A stretch of DNA of 64,000 nt from Parietichytrium sp. I65-24A (Eukaryota; Sar; Bigyra; Thraustochytrida; Thraustochytriidae). Positions 1 through 11,625 of the stretch are shown piece by piece. Numbering within the stretch: position 1 is the first letter of the stretch; every line of letters starts with the position of its first letter. The stretch lies in the NCBI GenBank assembly GCA_012862575.1, contig BLSF01000014.1, forward strand, positions 434,001 through 498,000, read 5' to 3'. Made by a program: the position numbers and the translations under genes. The notes beneath the pieces are model-generated. The model was given only the letters and a program-made list of their open reading frames with translations. It was not told the DNA's origin and made no database searches.

Positions 1-3000
1 GCATGCAGGAGAGATCGCCGGAAGAAGGACGTAGGGGAGGGGAGGGCATGTCGCTACGATGTACTCTCTAGCAGCGCTCGAAAAGCAGTAGCTCCAAAAT
101 ATTAAGGCTTTCGAATACTTCTGGTATCACAGAAAAACAAGTTTCTACCTGGCAGCTAAGCCAAGGTCTCATCAGTATCAGTCAAGCAGCATGCCCTCGG
201 TCGCACACTGCTAGCAAATGAGGGGCCGAGACCTAGCAGAAGGGATAAGAGTTGTTCAATGAGGAGAAAGATTTGTAGATTGATTGATTTTGAATGATTG
301 GCAATAATGGAGTGCTCTAGTCTAGTTAGACGAGGAGGAAAGGAAGGAACTCGTGGCGTGGAAGAGAGAAATCGATCATCTTGATCAGAGTAAAACAGAA
401 CTCAGAATCAGAAGAGTGCATCTGATACACTTCGATCTTATAGATATATCTCCGAAATCCAGAGTCGCAAACTCGAAACACTCGACTTCAAATTGGTTGA
501 TATTTTCATTCCTTCAAGCTGCTAGCTTTCTCCATTCTGACAAAAAGTTTTTCATGAACACATTTCAGACGAAATGATTCAGGACGCCAGGATACTTAGT
601 TGTGCCAGGTCTCGCAGTGTCGTCTATTCGGCTTCACACCAAGAGTTCTGAATTCTGGAATCTGTATTCTGTTGTTTGGCACTCGATAAAAATCGACGAA
701 AGGTGAAATGAACACATGAATGGATAGCCCAGCTTGTGTTAATTCTAACGTACTCGGGCACGGTATCAACGATACCAGCGTCTAAGTTATCGCTCAAGAT
801 CACTACAAAGCATTCGTTTTTGCTTTTTCCACCCTGCGCTTTTCCACCCGTTCTCGATCCTCAATCCTCGATCCTCGCTCAGAAGAAAAGGCGAATTGGA
901 AGATCAAAAACACACCGAGGCTTTGCGACGAACCCGTTGAGGAGGGGGGTGTCCAACTTTCAGATCACAGTAAGGCACGTCGACAGACTCTGCACGCGGT
1001 GGCTTCAAGTTGTGCAAACTTGCTCTTTTACTTCTCTTTTCCCTTGCCGCTAGCCAAGGGCTACAAGCTGGCGTTTTGGAAATGCATTTGCACTAACTCC
1101 ATCGTTCTGGCTTACTCTAATCTAGCTAGCACACTGGAAGTACCGTACAGGCTGACTTCTATAAGCTCTAGCTTTAATAGAGGAGATGGGTAGCTCCCAC
1201 CACACGAAGTAGGAAAGTAGGAAAAGCTAGATCTCATTAGATTAAGCACTCGCTCTAATAAAGTCCCGGAATCTCGAAGTTTTGGAGAAATTTTCCTGGC
1301 GGCATTTTGTTTTCACGGTGAATTCAAATCAAACTTTCCATTTCTCTAGCTCTAGAGATTGACAGCGAATGCACAAAACCGAGCTATCAGTTTTACCATG
1401 TTCGCTGTGGAATAAGCAAAGCAAAGCGTAGAATGAAATCAACGCATTAGGACTAACCAAAATCGAAACTATAAATTACGGCAGTGTTTCAACATTCCTC
1501 GACTATAGGTTAGGAGCATTTGGGTCGGTTGGCGGTGTTTCTATCTCCAATGAGCACTAGTTCTCTTCCCTTATTTCTGCTCTTCATTGGCCGACGAAAC
1601 TAAAGATTCACCGTAGTTGGAGTAGTGGAAGTCACGCTTGCTTCCCAACTACTACGGTAATAAGTACTTCTAGTCGAGTCGGGCGAAGATTTGCGACATT
1701 GAGTCTTGACACAAATTCGCGACAACTGCTTCGGATGGAAAAGTTTCAGGACTCCGCCCCGAGAGACCTGGCCTTGAACGAGGAGGGCCAAATGCGTCGA
1801 GCTGTTCGCAGAGTGTCGGAAGTTCCCAGCCCCAAATCTTACTAGAGAAGCCCCCAAGCCCCCAGCCCATGAGAGCTTTGCACGGCTGAGCACATCTGAG
1901 CACATCGCGCGAATCAGAAATCAGTTGGAATCTGAACCCTGCAAATGCGCCGACATGCAAAACTGAGCCGGCCGACCCGTCGCACATCGCACTTTTCCCT
2001 CCAACTATCGCGGCAAAATACTCGTGGCAGGCACTTGCCGGCTCGGGAAATGGAGTGAAACACCTACTCGAAATGCCAAAGTTCTTCTCTTCGACCGTTG
2101 CTCTGGCTTTGGACTGTCTCATTGAGAACTCGTCGTGATATCGTACTGGTAATACTCTCAATACTTCCCAGCGACTGCCCAGGAAAACAAAAAAGCAAGC
2201 CACAACTGGGTGGAGCGAGTACACACTCACTTTAGCCTGCTTCAAAGCAACTCTTCTCGAATATCAAAATTCAGAATTCACAGACCAGCCAGACGACACT
2301 GAAATTCACTGTCTCCTGAGAATGAGTTTTAAAATCAGCAAGATACCGCCAACGGCGCTACATGCACGGTCAGCTGTCGTGCTTCTCTTGGCAGGCTCGA
2401 TCCATTGGGGTGGGTGAGTGAGTGGGCTTACACTCAATCGAGTTGCGAGGCCTAGCGCTCCTGTTGATGTGTGCATAGGCCCCCTGTCTGGCGACACTTT
2501 TCCCACACACCACGATGAAAACTGAACTCTCCACGATTGGGTGTAAATGTTCGACTTAGTGAGGCCTTAACAAAGAGAGTAAGTACGCGTTTGCTTCGAC
2601 ACCGTCGCTGCGATAAGCTATGATAAGCTGACACTACCCAGGATAGAAGTTCCGAATCCAGCTAATTGCCAGCTGAGTGTTGTGGATATGGTGAAAGTCC
2701 TATCTACTAGCTGGCTACTAGTGCGCCCAGTCTTGAGGGCTTTTGCTCATGTCTGCTCAAAGAATTTTCCTACAGACTAAGACTGCACAAGCTGGCGATT
2801 CTTCCAAAGCTACTGGCCAAGTATTACTCATTACCACGTCACAGAGGTTGTCAGCCGGGAGATTTGGGGAGCGCAGATTTTATGTTGCTCTTTCGTTTGC
2901 TGTTCTGTAGCGGTAAAGTCATCCATCTTATTTTTCTTTGAATTTTCTCAACAAAATCACAGTCAAAAAAGTTAAGACTAATCGGAGCGGAGTTCCGTCC

Positions 3001-6000
3001 ATAAGTTTGTATTGTGGGAAGCCTCGCAAACGTTCTCAGCTTCTTGGTGCTTGAACAAGTGGAGAACGTTGAGTGCAAGATTACATTTTTGTTCTGACAG
3101 TTAACCATACAAACACAATAACACGTCAAAGTTTTGAGCAGCTGTGTGGAGCGACGCACTCCCAAAAACGGAGCTGTGAGATGCTGTGAGGGCGTTTTCC
3201 GACGTCAGTTATCCTCAGAGCCTCACACAGTAACGAAAGCAAACAGCACTGTGCATGCCACTTGGTGCGACTCCTCGCCAGCGTATCATTCAAGAACAAG
3301 TACGAGTCTGCGATGTCTCCTGACCTATCAGTTTTCATAGTCGCTTTGTGGCTGCAAAGGGCGGAGGAAAGAGGAAGGGGGAGGACGTATGCCACACCCG
3401 AACACTACGGACAATGGAGTACGCTGGACATATAAGAGAGGCATTAGTACTCAATACCGGAGACGCATTTGCGCTTGTTGAGCAAGCATACAATGTAATA
3501 AACTCATTAATTCTCTCTCCTTCCTTCTCACACAACACCATCCCACATAATCTCTCTACTGCTAGTACACCAAGTATAATGCAAAGCACCTCCTAAGGTT
3601 AAGTGTATCACATGCCCTATGTTTTTAAGACTCTTGGATATTTTTATCCGAAACTGACGCTTGGGGGGACTGTTGTGGATGCGTCTGCTCCGAGGAACTC
3701 AGAGCGAGAGCCGAATCCTGCGCTGACTTTTGAGCGCATGCCTGTACACTAGCCGCATCCGCCCGTAGCTTGGAGGAACTTCCTCCAGACGTGTTTTGCC
3801 CTTTTGACCGAATGACATTTGACATAGGAGGCAATTTAGGACAGCTGTAGCTAAAATTGTTGGGGAGAAGGACAAAGTCTAAAGATTTTGCCAGTAGGGA
3901 GTGGTCTGGTGGCAGAAGGCATTTATTTTAATTATGATCCGATGGTGTCGTCAGTGTCGTCCTTCAGATTTAAAGTCGATGAATTCGGGTCGCTATAAAT
4001 CAAGACATAACTTATAAAAGTAATAGAAGAAAGAGTGAAGGAAGGAAGGAAGGAAGGAAGGAAGAAAGAGCGAAGGAAAAGGAATGCAGCCTCCGCGCTT
4101 GTGGAGCTGCGGTGTCTCCCAGCGCCCTTTCGAACTTTTTTGGCGTCGAGAAGATGGTCAATACACGGAGAGCGCACATGTTGCTCGACTCATTCATTGA
4201 ACAATTTAAAGTTGGAACTCGAAAAAAAAATCGCCGAGTGATGCCAATTGGAGTGGCTGTTGGATGTGCGTCACTCTCCGCCAAGAACGAAGGGCGGAAT
4301 AAGGGCGAAGAACGAGTGCCGAGTGCCGGGCCATTGTCGGACGCCGGATACCGGATACCGGGTGCTCTGAGTTCGTGGACGCGACGTTTCATTCTTCTTG
4401 TGGAGATGTTCGTCAGTGATTCTCCAAACACTCCAAACCACGCGTTCGCATTTTCCTCAAAGTCGGAAAAGTCGGGCCCTCTCTCGCTCTTGCCTGTCTA
4501 CAAGAAGTTTCCGCGGTGGCAACGCTCCCAAAGGCCCCACCGGTGGGAACGCGGGCCTAGGAGAATCGCTCCGTCCTACGAGGCGGCCGAGGACAAACGA
4601 GTATGGGAGGAGCTTGCCGCTTGCTGCTCGCTGCGTAGCGCACCACCTAGCGTGGCTGCTGCGGCCGGGCCAGTAAGAGCGTAAGAGCCTCCGAAAGTAT
4701 CCGTGCCTGGCGGGACTTCAAGTTGGGGCGGCAGCAGAGGGCAGAGGGCAGCGGCAAGTAAACGACAGTGAGTACTGAGTACCGGTGCGGGATAATGAGT
4801 CAAGATCGAAGCCACTAACTTCGTCTTCGTCAAAAGCTTTGCTGCGAAAGGACGACGAGTGCGAGCAAGCACGAAATGTTCACTCTTTGTTCACTGAACA
4901 GTGAAGCGGTTTTCTAGGCGGCGGGACACACCGGGACGAACGATTTGCGCACGGAGCGATGTGTGGGAGATAGCGCTTCCCAGGCTTCCTCCCGGCCCGG
5001 CCATTACTGACCCGGGCATAAAATTTTGCTATCCCTGCTGAGGGGAGCTGACGCGAAGAAGGCGCAGAGTAGGAGGCGGGTCTATCGCGTCGTCTATTGA
5101 TGTCTATTGTGTCTATTGCGTCGAGGCGAAGGGACCAGGTGTGGTGCTATGTGTGGTGCTGGTACTTGGTACCCTAAAGCCAAGTTCAATTACTGGAAAG
5201 AAGTTAATGTAGGTGTCCTAATTGGGAACTTGAAGTAGTAATTTAGCGAGCTTTTTGATGGTCCACTCTAGAAGTTCTGAGTTTTTATTTGCATTGACTG
5301 TGAGTGCTAACAATGCTTTTAGATGCTTTTGGTGATTGGGGCGTCGCCGGAAGAGAAAGGGGGAGGGGAGGGGAGGATTGGCAAATTTACTACTTTTTTT
5401 ATTATTTGTTTGTCTTTTTGTTTGTTGTCTGTTTGTCTGTTTCGCTGATGGGGCACAAGATGTGCGAAACTCACAACAAATTGAAAAAGAAAAGGTTCTC
5501 ACGGTGCTGGAAGAAGAAGAAGAAGAAGGAGAAGAGAATGATGGATTTATTCGCAATCAAAGAGCCGTGATCAGCGTTCCAAGCGGTATACTATTACATC
5601 CTAGCTAGCTAGTAGGTAAGGTGTAAGCAAACGAGTCGTGTTGGAGACTCACAAACACGTTTAGTGGGGGGGGGGAGCTCACAGCTTCACCATGCAATCA
5701 ACAGCCTCTTGACTCTTTCTGTTATATCTCCTTCATTGCGGCTTTCCTACTTATTTTCAGTTGTTTCCCAGTTTCCCTTCACCAAGCGAAGCGAAGCACC
5801 ACAATTTCTTTTCAATTGATGATGAATGATGAAACAACTTTGCACGGTGTCATTCAGAGGTCATAGGTTTGATGGTGGTGTGCGTCTGGTAAGGTCTCGT
5901 CTTGGTCAGATTTCTGCAAAAACGACCTCACATTTCATTCACAGTCAATAAACCCCCGATTAACAAGAGGGGCGTCGCTGCGTCGGCAAATAATTCAATT

Positions 6001-6595
6001 TATCGAAGAGGGTACCCAGTACTGACAGTGAGTGCTGTGCTGACGGTGAGCACTGTCAGCACTGTCCACGTTTGCTGATGTTTGCTGACTGTGTTGGGTG
6101 CGCGCCCGTCGTTTTCGTTTTCAGTGAACACGTTTCCTTTCCCAATTGACAATATTATTTGATTTCATTTCATTCATGAACAATTGAACAAGAACCATTA
6201 AAGTTGGAAACAAAAGTGGCCACAAAGAGGGCTCTCACAGTCAGTCAAAAAAAGGAAAAAAGAGGCCAGGCTGGCTGGGGATACTCTGGGGTTGACCGAT
6301 CAAGTTCGCCAACCAGTGTTTCCCAGAAGAAAGAGCGAAGGAGATTGAGAAACACTCCAAATCGTTAAAGAAAAGCAAGCTTTCGGTTGAGTTTGTACTC
6401 CTTTGTGGTTGTTGCTGGTGGTGGCGTTTTTTTATTTTTTTTTGGAGTGAATGAATAAATACTTCATTGAATTTTTATCTTTTTCTAATTAATTTTGTAA
6501 ACCCAGGGTTTTTTCTTTTTCTCGACAACAATTGTCGTCAACAGAATGTGGCGCCGATGGCTAATTAGCACGAGATAGTAAAGAATTCCATAGCG
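1..6595. other. Long stretch with no supported gene
   Basis: I find no ORF here with recognisable protein features on either strand. The open frames are short, many begin at non-ATG codons, and they overlap one another in several frames. The DNA holds simple repeats (a GGAA tract near 4.04 kb and a GAA-rich tract near 5.51 kb) and A/T-rich patches. No tRNA B-box or rRNA-like sequence was recognised. Unusual for a region whose right-hand neighbours are only a few hundred bases apart. It could be old mobile-element DNA, a long non-coding locus, or exons too short to recognise. Confidence 0.5.
4036..4064. repeat. (GGAA)n microsatellite
   Basis: A run of about seven GGAA units, continuing into imperfect GAA/GCGAAGGA sequence. 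Simple-sequence DNA in a gene-free region. Confidence 0.85.
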
Positions 6596-7690
6596 ATGGC
6601 TTTTTGCGTGTTCAGAGAAAAGCAGAGATATGCTGAGATTGCTGCTCAGGCATGTCTAGCATACAGTCTCCTCGCAGGAAATGACTATTGCAAACATCGT
6701 GGAATCAGTGCAGCGACGGCCTTTGATGCTGTGAAGACCATTATATTCCAGTGTTATGTCACGTTTCGCAACACAGATATGCCTTTGCCGTCTACATGTG
6801 AAGAACTACTCTCACACCGGGTACTTGCGCAACAGTGTCGCGCAATTCGGAAATCAAGATCATTTCCCAGCGAAGATACAATGGTGCGTGACATGGATTT
6901 TGCACGAGCAGCATTTTACAAAGGTATGGTGTTCTGGGCTTCGAATATCCCGGACGAGCGAGTTATCCAGCCGTTGGATGGCTCTGTGCCTTCTCCTGAC
7001 CAAGCCCACTCCATCCCCAACATGTTGGCGTTCCGTTATACGACCGTGACGCTTCGGCACTTATCGCCACTGGCCAACGTTGTCGGCGAAGCGGATGCAA
7101 ATGTCTCGAGAATGTGAAATACCGCCATAGAATTCCCCGGGATCTCAACAAGGTTCTTCGTCTTGACGTCCTGCCGAGGAGCGTGCCAACGAAGCTCGCT
7201 TACGACATGGTGCCAGGTTCTTTTCTCGCCACGGAGGAGGTTGATAAAGCGAATATGGCGACCCTCCAGACATGGCTCAAAGCCCGAAAAATTCCAATCA
7301 ATCAAGCAGGAGTGGTGGTCAGTCTTGCAGGTTTAAGGACGAGCGTCAAGACGCAGCTGGCTCTGGAGAACGAAGATGAGGACTTGGTCGAGCTATTCTC
7401 ACCGGACTCCCGCTGCCTCGTAGACCACCTTCTCTCTCAGGGGCGCATACAGTCTCCACCAATCTCACAGGACCAGCTGGAACAGCTTTCCGTCACTCAG
7501 GATACCGGATGGATCTCCAATCTGGACGAAACGATGGAAGTGTCCGAAACACCCGGATCGGGATTTCAGGAAGGCGTCGAACCCGGGCCTTATGTTTCCC
7601 AAGAGGGAAGCGAACCTACTACTGTGATGGCATCTATGGATGTTTCCACTCCGCCACCGACGCGTCCGTCCAGCCAACAAGAAGAGAACG
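6596..7690 (+). pseudogene. XPG/FEN-like nuclease plus SAP-like remnant, frameshifted
   Basis: Two consecutive open frames appear to belong to one former gene. The first (6596-7117) contains LLAGNDYCKHRGISAATAF, which resembles the GSDY...GIGxxTA active-site and helix-hairpin region of XPG/FEN-type nucleases; the Asp of GNDY would be a metal ligand. The second (from 7114, in another frame) contains ATLQTWLKARKIP, which looks like a SAP DNA-binding helix-extension-helix. A Ser/Pro/Thr-rich tail follows. The frame changes at about 7113 by a stop, so either a frameshift or an unrecognised intron separates them. The N-terminal half of the nuclease domain is missing. It lies directly upstream of, and partly overlaps, a resolvase/Fanzor element, so it may be cargo or an interrupted host gene. 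The family assignment is by motif only. Confidence 0.45.
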
Positions 7691-8182
7691 GATCATCTGC
7701 GCTCGAGTCTCGTCCAAGAAGCAGACCCCCGATCTTGACCGACAATGCGAGGACCTCTAACAAGCGTTCCCGGGATATCGACTCATCAGAGACGTCGAGA
7801 ACTTCAGACGCAAGGGGCTTTCAACCCTTTTGGACGCAGTTNACTTTCAACCCTTTTGGACATCGTTCTCAAACGACGTGTCCAAGTGGTTGCCGTCATG
7901 CAGAGAGATAGACTTGCGAGAATTGGGTTTCAACTGTTTGAACGAATCTTTGAGGAGTTCGGGACCAGGATCGTGGTTTACGAGGGGTGTCAAACTGAGC
8001 AGGGAGAGAGTCAATGCGCAAATGGCGACCAAGACCTTGCCGAAGATCTTATCGCAGTCACCACGCTCTTTGTGGCAAGTCATAATGGACGTCGAGCAGC
8101 GCAAAAAAGAAGAAGAAGAGAGGAGAGAGAAAGGAGAGCAAATGGAACGGAAGAGACGCAAAAAGTCCAACGACAAAAGTGA
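7683..8182 (+). pseudogene. tnpA: IS607-type serine resolvase (tnpA), broken
   Basis: This is the catalytic domain of an IS607-family serine recombinase. The reading starts RRERIICARVSSKKQ, with the nucleophilic Ser in ARVSS. It continues with DLDRQCEDL, then an in-frame TAA at 7758-7760, then FPGYRLI and NFRRKGL. The second half has RDRLARIGF, the arm motif of these enzymes, followed by EDLIAV and ASHNGRR, the usual C-terminal pattern. No N-terminal MerR-like HTH is recognisable upstream. The frame also breaks at the N at 7842, where a 26-bp duplication looks like an assembly artefact; removing it restores one frame. The TAA remains, so the transposase is probably dead. Its 3' end overlaps the Fanzor start by about 98 bp, as tnpA and tnpB often overlap in IS607 elements. 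Confidence 0.75.
7818..7861. other. Assembly join with 26-bp duplication around an N
   Basis: The 18-bp segment at 7818-7835 is repeated exactly at 7844-7861, with the ambiguous base at 7842 between the copies. Collapsing the repeat (26 bp) puts the upstream and downstream parts of the resolvase in one frame and gives the expected family sequence NFRRKGLSTLLDIVL. This supports a failed contig overlap rather than a biological duplication. Confidence 0.75.
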
Positions 8183-9536
8183 TGATGATGTTGTTGACGA
8201 AAAAGAAGAAGGAGAAGAAGACGACACGACGCCAGTGGACGACGACGCAATCCAGCCCCCGAAGGAATGTACAAGAAAAGTACGAGTCTTTCCGGACGAG
8301 CAGCTTCGTCGAACGATTGATTCGTGGCTTCACAATTGCCGTTTTGTTTACAGCAAATTGGTGGAAAAATACCCAGATGTCAAGCAATCCGTGACCATTT
8401 CTACATTGCGCGACTATGTTGTCAACACTCTCCGCGTCAAGTACCCTTTTATCGAAGAAGTGCCCAAAGATCTACTCGACAATACAGTTGTACGTTCTTT
8501 CGTCAAAGCGCGGAAGGCCGAGAAAGCCAAACGAAAACGCAATCAAGCCAAGCGTGCGCGTTTCAAGTTCAAAACGAGGAAAGACAAACAACAGTCGTTT
8601 TCACTTCGGTCGAGAGATTGGGTTCGAAAGAGTGGTTGTTTTGCGCCCTTTCGTCACATTGCCCCAGCCATCAACGAAGTAATTCCTCAAAACGTACAAC
8701 ATGAAGTGAAAGTAATCCGAACGCGTCTCGGCGAATACTACATGTGCTTTACGGGGACCATTGAACGCGGTGCGTGGGATCGAAAAGTGTGTGGGAAAAT
8801 GAACGCTGAGAAGGGTGAGGTTCGATTGCGCGATATTCAAGCGCCAAGAGAATCTCTCCATTTGGTTATCTCCCTTGATCCTGGTGTACGCACAATGATG
8901 ACTGGCTACTCAGTCGATGAAGGAATGTGCGTCGAGTTTGGCAAGAACGATTATTCTCGCATCTTTCGACTTTGTAAACACATGGACAAGCTCCAAAGTT
9001 CGATTCAACAGCTCAAAAACAAGAACAAGGTTGACAAAGAGGCCGGTGTCAAAATGCGCAAGAGGCGACGCATTTCACGTCGCATCAAGAGTCGAACGAC
9101 TGCTTTCTATCGCGCCATTCGTAGAATTCGCAACCTCATCGACGAGTTTCACAAGAAAGTGGCGTGCGCGTTGTGCAATACTTACAGGGTCATACTGATT
9201 CCCAATTTCCAAACGTCCCAGATGGTCGAGGATAAATTGCGACGCAAAATTGGGTCCAAAACGGCTCGCATGATGATGTGCAATTGGGCCCATTATCGTT
9301 TCCGTCAACGACTCATTTCGCGTGCAAATCTGAACGACTGGACGAATGTCATTGTTTGCGACGAGGTGTATACCTCAAAAACTTGCGGAATGTGTAGCGC
9401 CATCGACCATCATCTCGAAGGGTCTGAAACGTTCGATTGCAAAAAATGCGACAATGTCAGTGGTCGTGACGCAAACGGAGCCAGGAATATTCTTTTGAGA
9501 TATCTCACATTGACTAGAGAATTTCTCGATGTTTGA
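8085..9536 (+). CDS. Fanzor (eukaryotic TnpB-like RNA-guided nuclease)
   Basis: A 483-residue protein of the TnpB/Fanzor superfamily. Fanzors are RNA-guided DNA endonucleases carried by eukaryotic mobile elements. After a very charged Glu/Lys/Asp N-terminus come basic helices and a split RuvC domain. RuvC-I is LVISLDPGVR. The position of the usual RuvC-II Glu reads VILIPNF, with Pro in place of Glu, while a Glu occurs further on in VIVCDEVYTSKTC; this relocated Glu is a described feature of Fanzors. A zinc-binding pattern follows (CGMC...CKKC), then RuvC-III GRDANGARNI. All three acidic residues are therefore present. I chose the ATG at 8085 because the frame upstream is occupied by the resolvase and crosses the assembly join; starts between about 8022 and 8160 are also possible. 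The resolvase partner makes it a Fanzor2/IS607-like element. The ORF has no stop although its partner is decayed. Confidence 0.88.
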   Translation: MDVEQRKKEEEERREKGEQMERKRRKKSNDKSDDDVVDEKEEGEEDDTTPVDDDAIQPPKECTRKVRVFPDEQLRRTIDSWLHNCRFVYSKLVEKYPDVKQSVTISTLRDYVVNTLRVKYPFIEEVPKDLLDNTVVRSFVKARKAEKAKRKRNQAKRARFKFKTRKDKQQSFSLRSRDWVRKSGCFAPFRHIAPAINEVIPQNVQHEVKVIRTRLGEYYMCFTGTIERGAWDRKVCGKMNAEKGEVRLRDIQAPRESLHLVISLDPGVRTMMTGYSVDEGMCVEFGKNDYSRIFRLCKHMDKLQSSIQQLKNKNKVDKEAGVKMRKRRRISRRIKSRTTAFYRAIRRIRNLIDEFHKKVACALCNTYRVILIPNFQTSQMVEDKLRRKIGSKTARMMMCNWAHYRFRQRLISRANLNDWTNVIVCDEVYTSKTCGMCSAIDHHLEGSETFDCKKCDNVSGRDANGARNILLRYLTLTREFLDV

Positions 9537-9660
9537 AACAAACTAGAGCAAGTGGGTAACATCTACTGCATGTGCAGTATTTGTTGCGTATGCGCGTTGG
9601 GTCTTACACCCCTTCTTTCTTGAAAAAAAGAATGCGATCGTGAGAGTCCATTTCTGTAAA
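9537..9660 (+). other. Possible Fanzor guide-RNA/right-end region
   Basis: Immediately after the Fanzor stop lies a perfect inverted repeat at 9564-9579 (7-bp arms TACTGCA/TGCAGTA, 2-nt spacer) and a second A/T hairpin (TTCTTT...AAAGAA) near 9620-9645. In TnpB and Fanzor elements the guide-RNA scaffold typically overlaps the 3' end of the ORF and the element's right end. The assignment here rests on position and hairpins only. Confidence 0.3.
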
Positions 9661-11625
9661 GAATTGGAATGTAACGATGGCCATTGCTCCTCAAGAGATC
9701 CTATATTTTCTTACATTTCTTAGGTAGTATGGTTAATTAAGTAAGCGCACGTAGGAACGTCTATCTGCGAATATCATGCGTAACCTGCTCAAGTGAGATC
9801 CGGCGCGAGATGTCTCTCGCGGGTCGTTCCAGCGGTGCAAAATTCTGACGCCAAGTTTCGCGAGTCCATGCGAGTCCACAAGTCAATCAATGCATGTCAC
9901 AGTTCTCACATGCCAGTTCACTGCGAAACCTGTCAGGCAACTCACGCAACATTACCAGAACACAGAATTTAGAACTCAGAACTCATAGGCAAGACTGGCA
10001 AGACCGGTGGAAAGTATTCATGCACTCAGTCGTCTCGGTCCCTCGAGACGGCGTAGACGCAAATACAGTAAATACAGCGCGCCACGACATGCCGCGACGA
10101 TGGTCAACCAAGATGTACTGACACGCGCGGCGCGTCGGCAGAATAAAATACGCGCCCCTAACCAGCGCTACGCCTACGGGAGACCGCCAAGTCCTATCGT
10201 GGGTCGTAGCAGAGCGAAGGGAAATGTGGCTTGTGTACTTTCATCTTTTGCCACTGCCTTGTTTTGCACCGCGAGCACCGCTATGACAGTCGGCTTGAAA
10301 GAATTCAAAGAACACTGATTGACCTGTCAACTCGCGGGAAACAAACTACTCGTACAAGCAAAGCCACAACCCATCCACTCCTCTTGTGCAATGGCTTCTT
10401 CCGAGCGGGGCAACTTGTAGGTGGTAAAATGCGAAAGCCTTTCACGGCATTGACTGATGGAGGAAACGGAGAGTCCAACCCGGACTGAGCCTGCGAGCAA
10501 GGCGGCTTCCAAGCAGATTGGGCAAGCTCGATTGAGTAAAGCTGTGCTACAGAAGCCATTGTGCTGCAGCTCAGCTGCTCAAGAGTCTCAGTTGGATTCT
10601 AGATACCACTCTCACCAAGGGTGGAGGATGCAATATCTCCACAACCTCGCGGGCCGGCTAATCGGAGCTAGTGCCCAGCGGAAATGATGCGACGGATTGC
10701 AGTCCACGCTCGTTCTGGGATACATTCACACAACGCCTGGCTTGGAGCTGGCCCAATGAGGGATGAGGCCGGCCAGGACAAGTCACCCATTTGAGCCACA
10801 CCTATAGCCATCTGCTTGTTCACCTGCGAATGCGAATGCGTGCAACCGTTCCGGTGTCGTGCTTGTCGCTCGTGCTAGCTAGTCACAGCGCGGTGAGAGA
10901 GACCAAGGAAGAAAGGTGGCACGCTACCTGTAAATCGAGAACCTGTCGTTGCCAATTTACGCATTTATAACAGGAAAACACATCCGTCAATGGCATGAGT
11001 CCTAGCGTGTGGCTGCCTCTGCCAGCGCATCTCGTGCACTCGTATTTCATTTCTTGACCCGAACTTCACCTTGCATTCCTTCCTTCTCTCTTTCGTTTTC
11101 CTTGACTTTTCACAATTAATCGTCAACCAAGGAAAAAAGCGCCATTGTACATCCAAACACTCTCATCTTCCCGCCATCGCTTCCCGCGCTTGATTCCGAC
11201 AGTCGTAATTGTCTCTTGTCTCAATCACAACAAAACGAAACAGAGCGAAACAGAAAATTTTCCATCCCCATCCCCATCTTTCCCATCTTGTTCTTGTTCT
11301 TGTTCGCTGGCAGGGCTGGGCTTCCTTTCTCTCTCTCTTGATCGATCAATCAATCAATTAAAAATGGTGTGTACTGACGGTGAGCGTGTAGCGGGTATTA
11401 GTGCCGAGGGTACGGTGTTGGTGAGCGAAATAAGAAAGGTGGAGAATGTAAACAATTGTAAACATTGATTGCCAGTGGGCAAACCCTCTACGCATGCCGA
11501 GTTGCGATACACTACGTTCGATAGACACGACAGAAACCCGTGTTAGTGGCAAGCAATCTTGCAGAGCTGTAAACGTGCAGCATCGGTCAACAAACCCCTG
11601 ACAGAGTCATTCCCACACGCGCAAG
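9661..11625. other. Intergenic region, nothing recognised
   Basis: No convincing coding sequence. Only short overlapping open frames. There are pyrimidine-rich tracts around 11250-11340 (CCATCCC and TTCTTG repeats) just upstream of the gene at 11626, which may belong to its promoter or 5' UTR. Confidence 0.5.

Noticed and set aside
3625-3834. Short Ser/Gln-rich minus-strand frame
   Set aside because: No in-frame ATG at its start, no neighbour exon recognised, too short to support.
4154-4684. Open frame on + with Arg/Ser-rich product
   Set aside because: No recognisable domain, crosses a microsatellite-rich area and overlaps several other open frames; no basis to call it a gene.
7758-7760. 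In-frame TAA of the resolvase as a recoded sense codon
   Set aside because: Other genes in the window (for example at 44991 and 50079) use TAA as a normal stop, so a lineage-wide reassignment is not supported.
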